Positions 58,430 through 64,000 of a DNA stretch of 64,000 bases are shown one piece after another. The position numbers and the translations under genes are program-made. Origin of the DNA: Cristatella mucedo (Eukaryota; Bryozoa; Phylactolaemata; Cristatellidae). Numbering within the stretch: position 1 is the first letter of the stretch; every line of letters begins with the position of its first letter. The notes under the pieces are model-generated. The model ran no database searches and was not told where the DNA came from. It saw only the letters and a list, made by a program, of their open reading frames with translations. Location: contig WPIO01000008.1 of the NCBI GenBank assembly GCA_009760855.2, positions 10,514,501 through 10,578,500 on the forward strand. The letters run 5' to 3'.

Positions 58430-58590
58430 TAGTAATTATAATAATAAGGCATTTTCATAGCACGTTACGAGTACTAGGTCGCATTGCAACGGAAGCCACT
58501 GCCGGTGCACTTTGGCAATAGAGCTCACCTTTTAACTCGCACAGTGAATTGCACGCTCGAGCCTGCCTTGGATGGAAGAGGATGCCGGCC
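58430..58590 (-). repeat. Dispersed repeat R1, tail fragment
   Basis: TAATTATAATAATAAGGCA, GTACTAGGTCGCATT, GAAGCCACTGC, AGAGCTCACCTTTTAAC and CAGTGAATTGCAC align with 45075-45225. Confidence 0.75.
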
Positions 58591-59149
58591 ACTTACAGCT
58601 AAGACTGTAAACATATCAGAGAAACATCTATACTAACACGATTATAATTTTCAGATGGTGTTATTATAAAGACACGGTTTTAAATATTCAGGGTATTTAT
58701 TATAAAACCAGGTTTTTGTCAGGTCCCATTGGCAACATCTTCAAAGATTACTAGGAACTTGTTCAACAGTGTATTTATCGTGTCGATAACTAGAATGTTT
58801 GCTTAAAGTTGCCAAGGTTGTCATTCTTCGCAGCAGATGTTTTGAAAGAAACTGATTGATGAATGTACAATATCGTGGGATAAAGTTAAAATTCACTGTC
58901 TGGTAGCAGCTGCAAGCGCCCGCCAGCTGTCCTTTAACAGCAAGGCATCCATTACTGCCTGTGCTCAGCTTTGATCGCTGCCGGTGCCAGGGTCAATACC
59001 TGTCACGCACTTTACTCAGGTTCTACTAGGGGCGAGCTTCAGCAGCACAGTTCACATTCAGTGCAACACAGTCGCACTAACTGAGCAAGCGATGAAGTGA
59101 GGAGCATTCTGGTGCCACCTCTTGGCCCGGGCCATTACTAGTGTACAAC
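58591..59149. other. No recognisable gene
   Basis: Nothing supported. Confidence 0.4.
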
Positions 59150-59790
59150 TATTGAAGGACTCAGCAGCTCGGCTGATCTGTCATCAACAGCCGGAGCTGC
59201 CACTTCACGCCACTTCTGACCGAGCTTCAATGGTTACCAATCAAGCTTTGAATCACCTTGGAGATCCAATATCGGGCTCAGATCGGTCTCTCCACTTGCT
59301 TGCCCCAGCTTACCTATCCGACTTCAAGAGCTCCTCATCCGGTGAGCTCTTGAAGTACCTGCTCCTCGACGTCTAGCCGTTTCACAGTTCATCTCAACTA
59401 AACTGGGATATTTCGGTGATCGGGTCTACAGATCGCATGCACCAAAAGACTGGAACTCAGTGCTGACTTGTGTCATCACCTGCAATGACCTGCCCACTAT
59501 TCAAGTCTCAGCTGAAGACACTCTGCTCAGCGATTCACATGCCCCTGTGAACTTGTACTTTCAGTTCAGGTGCGATTTATGTGCACACCTTCTCATGATG
59601 ATTTAGTGCATGTAACACACCAAACGACCTAATAACCGGTAGCACTAGGTATTTTCTTGTGATCTCTTGCATGCTGGCCTAACCAGGATGCCTTGCTTGT
59701 CAATAACCCTTGAGTATCGCTTGTCTAGCAGAGAGTTTGTAAAGCACACGGATGGCAATTTGTTCTCTTAGATTGCTACACAAAACATGA
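59150..59790 (+). mobile_element. LINE RT C-terminal fragment
   Basis: LKDSAARLICH (the QNAAARLV block), SLHLLAPAYLSD (the LAPAYLSDL block), GVYRSHAPKDWNSVLTCV in a shifted frame, then FKSQLKTLCSAIHM, a UTR with GCATGCTGGCCTAACC, and CATGATCATTATAATTATGC. It is more diverged than the common L2-like copies. Confidence 0.75.
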
Positions 59791-60184
59791 TCATTATAAT
59801 TATGCTCAGCAAATAACAGCAATGACACGAGCACAGCAGCTGCTCCGAGGCCGAGCAGCAGCTGTGCAGCCATCTGCCACCGAGAGCCAGAGCAGGAATG
59901 CACCCTCAGCCCCCTCTGACAATGCACCTGCAGACAAGGCTGTGGTGCAGGCGTTCTCTACAGCCGTGAGGTGTTGCCGAGAGCCACACAGCTACACTCG
60001 GGCTGCACGACAGGAGACAGACACGAGCTGAGAGATCAGGCACCGACCGAGCCAAGGGGTTCGGCGGTCCGAGGGCTCAGCCTGCCGCCAGCTCAGCCTG
60101 TCGAGGGCTGAGTGGTCCGAGGGCTCGGATCGTTGTTCTGCCTAGCACGACGAGCAAACAGGCCTTGCCTGGGGGGGTGCGCTG
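59791..60184. other. No recognisable gene
   Basis: Short internal repeats of GAGGGCTCAGC/GAGGGCTGAG at about 60070-60125. No gene. Confidence 0.4.
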
Positions 60185-60670
60185 ACGTGAGAAGTGACTG
60201 GATTTGGTGAGGAGTGGCAGAGGAAGGGTGGGGGAGCACCGGCAAAGCGGCGGCTCACTTCTTTTGCGGCCAGCGCTAAGGCTCGACTGAAATTTCCTGC
60301 ACGAAGAAAGCCGTGCACACACTGCTGCTGCTCGCCTGCATGGCCGCCAGCTGCCGGCAGAGCAGAGCGTTCCATGCACCACACCACTTGAACGATCCGC
60401 CGGGCTGCAGGGTCTCCAGTTTTAGCCATATCTGTAACGCAAGGGCAGCAGCGCACAATTGCCATCTGCAGTGTCGGCAGAGGCACAGCCTCGGCTTGGT
60501 ACCGACCTCTTGAACCTCTGCACCTCGCACAGCAGCCGAGCAAGTGCTCCTGCAGGAACACATCGGCTAGTGTGGAGATTTCAGGTCTACACAAGTGCAT
60601 GCCGTCACAAGTAGACACACCATCTAGAGGCAGAGCCCCCTGAATTGACTGATGATATATAACAGCAAAG
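60185..60670. repeat. Dispersed repeat R3, copy 2
   Basis: Partner of 54676-55110. The minus strand holds a 177-aa open frame, but nothing in it is recognisable and the aligned partner is not open in the same frame. Confidence 0.7.
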
Positions 60671-61438
60671 TACAAAAGCTACGGCTAGACTGAGACGCAG
60701 CAGTTGGGGCCGAGCACAACGAATGTGACAATGACAGACAGACAGAAACTGAAACACAGAGAGGGACCGTGAGACAGAACAGAAATTTTTAGTCGATGGC
60801 ATTGAACCAACGAGATGGTGAACGGGGTCAACAAGAAGCTGTGAAGAAGTGGATGTATGTTTGCTGTGCAAGAGAGCAAAACTCTGAAAAAGCTTCACGC
60901 ACAGGAGCGGTCCAATAGGTCAGACCCGGCTCCTGCCTTAGGTTTGGTGGGCTGCATGCAGCAGCACGGCCAGTCGCTGCCGCGTAAATGAAGTCACGCA
61001 GGCGGTGGCCTCAGCTCAGCCGGCTGCCTGACGACAGACGGCAGGATCTGGCAGGCACCATCCGAGGCTCAGTCAATCTGACTGCATCTCATTAGCATAA
61101 GAGGACGGTATTGTCGACAACTTTAGCTGGAATACCTTTTGCTCAAGATTGACTCATATCTAGCATCATTTCTACAAAGCGTGGCCATAATCTGGGTATG
61201 TTGTTCGAAAACGACTTGTTATAGGATGAGCACTTGGCCTCTGCTGTCATTTTGGTGTATTTTCAGCTGAGGAGCCTACTTAATACCAGAGCCTTCTTGC
61301 GAAAGAGTTTGACAGCAGAATTAGCTCACTGGTTTTTGACATTGCATCTAAATTACTACAGATCTATTCATTCGGAACTCCGGCATGTACCGTTAATCGT
61401 CTGACATTTTTGTTAATAACTCAACAGCGTCTGATCTG
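60671..61438. other. No recognisable gene
   Basis: Nothing supported. Confidence 0.4.
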
Positions 61439-62590
61439 TCTTCAAGGGTGAAGCTGCCTCATCACACGGTCTGAGCTGCACTGGCTCCATATCAAGTAGA
61501 CTTCACGATCCTCTCTGTGACCTAAAGGCCGCTTCATTCGCTTGCACCTGCCTGCATATCCGACCTCTTTGCTCCTCCAGAGACCGCTAACACCATTCAC
61601 ACCATTTGGTCCAGTTTCCCATCCTTTACCTGTTCCTAGGACTAGATTAAAATCTTTTCGTGATCGGGCTTCCAGCTAGTGCGCATCGACAGTCAGGAAC
61701 TCCTCTGGCTTCTGTCAATGCCTGCAATTACTTTGCATCCTTCAACTTTCAGCTTAAGATTCACTGGTTTCGCTCAGCTTTCCCTGCACCATGCACCCTG
61801 AGAAAACTGATCTTTTTTGTTGCATGCTTGCCTGTGGATGATTCAGTGTATTTTACTAAACAGGAGTCCTACTAACCGGTGACCCCGAGTATCTTCTGGT
61901 GTACTTTTGCATGCTGGTATAAGCATGCTACTCGTTTACTTTTGCATGCTTGTCTTAGCACGATGCCGTTCATGCCATTAGCTCTTGATAATTGCTTCTC
62001 TTGCTGCGAATTGTAAACCATCTGGATAGAGGTTTCGTGGTGTTAGGATGCGATACAAATGACTCGTTATTGTTACTATTATTACTACTGTGACTGCAGC
62101 TGCTGCCACCGGGCTGGCAATCAATGCTGCTGCTTGCTGCCGCTTACTGTTGCTGCTTGCTGCTGCTTGCTACAAGTGCTGCTTGCTGCTGCTGCTTGCT
62201 GCTATCTGTTGCTTACTGTTGCTGCTTGCTGCTGCTACTTACTGTTGCTGCTTGCTGCTGCTTGCTACAACTGCTGCTTGCTGCTGCTATCTGCTGCTTA
62301 CTGTTGCTGCTTGCTGCTGCTGCAGCTTGCTGCTGCATGCAGTCTTTTGCTGCTACTGCTGATGCTGCAGAAGCAGGATGCCCGAGAGCAGGAGGACGAG
62401 CCGGAGGGGGAGTGGCACCGAGGCCACTCAGTGCTGTCGTGCTCGCTGGTCGCTGCTCGTGTTGCCTTTATAAGAGCTGAGGGTGAGTGCAGATATGAAG
62501 TGCACCGATCTGCCCCCCATTCTCGTGATCTGTCCCCTTCTCGTGATCCGCCCCCTTCTCGAGATCTGCCCCTCCCCGAGCCGTGACACA
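61439..62590 (+). mobile_element. LINE-2 repeat, copy 2
   Basis: Partner of 32943-33990: TCACACGGTCTGAGCTGCAC, TCGTGATCGGGCTTCCAGCT, FNFQLKIHWFRSAFPAPCTL, then a TGC-triplet region (about 62096-62365) that is longer than in copy 1, and a CGAGCCGTGACACA end. The triplet region gives open frames in all forward phases and is not coding. Confidence 0.75.
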
Positions 62591-63780
62591 TTGCTTCGGG
62601 TGTATAACGACCTACTTAGGAATGCAGACTTAGGTAGAGTCTCTCTGCTTGTTTTGCTCGATATCTCGGCAGCTTTTGATACTATCGATCACCAAGTCTT
62701 TCCTGAGCCCCTCTCATCTCGCCTGGGCATCACTGGCACAGCTCTGAAATAGTTCAGGTCCTATCTCAGTGGGAGACTCCAGAGTATTGATGTGAATGGA
62801 CAATGATCATCCGAGGAACCTCTGAAATATGGGGCACCTCAGGGCTCCGTGCTTGGTCCCAATCTTTTCGCAGTACATGCTCTCCCTCTTGCCGATGTGA
62901 TTGCTAGGCACAATCTAGGGTTTCACTTCCATGCAGATCCCACCCCGCGAGCACGTCGAATTTTCTCAAGTCCCTGGCTGCATGTATTGATGGCATCCGC
63001 ACAGGGATGGCAGCAAACATTCTTAAATTGAACGAGGATGAAAAAACTTCGATAGCCTAACCTCCAGCATGGGATCGGGCAGAATATCTCCTCCATCAGC
63101 GGCATGCAGTCTGTGCATCCTGCTCCAAAAGGACCTTTTACTAGATGACTACGTCACCTCCTAAGTTTCCCTACTTTCAGTTGCTTAACATTGCAACAAT
63201 TCGGGCCTGCTTAGACAGTGATACTTCATCTAAGTTAGTCCATGTATTCGCGACATCCCTTACCGACTTATACAACTTACTACCAGCATGTCTTTGGGCC
63301 TGTGCAATCAGGCGCTTGCAGTTGGTGCAAAAATCTGCAGCTAGGCTTGTCTGTCGTGTGCATCGCAGTTACCACAGCTCACCACTTCTTTCCAACCTAT
63401 ACTGGCTCCCAGTAAAGCAAGGCATCGACTTCAAGGTTTCGTCACTCACTTTTAGGTCCCTTGATTCTTTGGCCCTAGCTTGTCTATCAGATCCACTGCC
63501 CCACCAGGCTAAGCATCATACCAGTGGCTTTCCGGAATCTGTTTTCATATACCTTCTACAAACCTAAAATCCTGTGGAGATCGTACCTTTAGTTCATATG
63601 CTCCCAAAGCCTGAAAATCACTCCTGACTTGCATCACGACATCTCCTGACTTGACAACATTTAAAAAGAAATTACAAAAGCAGCTATTTATCACTGCATT
63701 TAGGGGGTCCCTGTGATTCAACCTTTATGTGCTTATGCATTCTGACATTGTGCATGCTGCCACTAACCACACCTGCAGGC
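62591..63780 (+). mobile_element. L2-like LINE, RT core to near 3' UTR
   Basis: The longest L2-like piece. LLRVYNDLLRNADLGRVSLL leads into VLLDISAAFDTIDH, RT motif A with its catalytic Asp. Motif B region is GGGGCACCTCAGGGCTCCGT. Motif C is damaged: HFHADPTPR where a working copy has HFYADDTQL, because about 30 bp are missing. The C-terminal domain follows: ARLVCRVHRSYHSSPLLSNL, YWLPVKQGIDFKVSSLTFRS and LACLSDPLPHQAKHHTSGF. A stop ends the main frame after ITGTALK. Inactive. Confidence 0.9.
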
Positions 63781-63784
63781 TGAC

Positions 63785-64000
63785 CAAATAATAATAATAA
63801 TAATAATAATGCACTTTATATAGCACCTTCAAGAGAACTCAAATCTCTTTCTAGGCACATAACACTTGCTGCAAAGAAAGCACGATCGAATGATTAGTGG
63901 TAGCATGCACAAAAAAGAACAAAACTAACATGGTTAGGGGTGACATACACAGGGTCAGAATAAAAGTTTAGTTAGTGGCAGCATGTACAGCGTCAGCATG
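63785..64000 (-). mobile_element. L2-like LINE 3' end, cut by window edge
   Basis: AATAATAATAATAATAATAATAA-type tail at the left, TAGCACCTTCAAGAGAACTC stem, AACACTTGCTGCAAAGAAAG and GGGGTGACATACACAGGGTC. The tail touches the tail side of the preceding plus-strand copy, giving a head-to-head arrangement of 3' ends. Confidence 0.9.

Noticed and set aside
60142-60675. 177-aa minus-strand ORF
   Set aside because: It lies in repeat R3; the aligned copy does not keep the frame and no domain is recognisable.

Overview
The window is nuclear DNA of an animal, most likely an invertebrate; I cannot name the phylum. The evidence is four spliced actin genes with metazoan-type proteins, a eukaryotic tRNA-Lys(UUU) pair with pol III terminators, degraded CR1/L2-clade LINEs, tRNA-derived SINEs, long dinucleotide microsatellites and a hAT transposon. 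Gene density is low and most of the sequence is transposon wreckage.

Layout. 0-4.3 kb: two diverged copies of a segment carrying tRNA-Lys(UUU), one of them interrupted by an L2-like insertion. 5.7-13.1 kb: a visibly GC- and CpG-rich block with CCG/CTG runs, holding one orphan gene on the minus strand (7189-8274, 361 aa, not recognised). 13.1-20 kb: broken LINE and SINE copies, a frameshifted ORF ending in a PIP-box-like motif, and a second GC-rich stretch. 20.3-57.4 kb: four actin genes, all on the plus strand (20316-21693, 29389-30736, 42197-43742, 55810-57387). Each has one phase-0 intron at the same place, after the HQ of the PRHQ segment, and they are 8-12 kb apart with LINEs, SINEs and microsatellites between them. 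Actin 2 is a conventional 376-aa actin. Actin 1 is full length but divergent at both ends. Actins 3 and 4 are a younger pair from a duplication of about 2.7 kb; they share a C-terminal extension and carry substitutions in the ATP phosphate loops. 47.5-50.5 kb: a decayed hAT element whose ends and transposase resemble the SPIN family, known for horizontal transfer. 57.4-64 kb: repeats only.

Repeats. The commonest one is the 3' end of an L2-like LINE: RT C-terminal domain, a GCGCC...GGCGC terminal stem, then an (ATT)n tail. One tRNA-derived SINE family (called SINE-B here) has the same terminal module, which fits mobilisation by that LINE. A second tRNA-derived family (SINE-A) has a different tail. 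Several dispersed repeats of 200-1100 bp (R1, R2, R3, LINE-2) occur two or three times in the window and I cannot match them to a known family.

The actin genes are the only functional group. Their sequences suggest duplication, gene conversion between copies, and relaxed or shifted constraint in copies 1, 3 and 4. Repeat boundaries were judged by eye and may be off by tens of bases.
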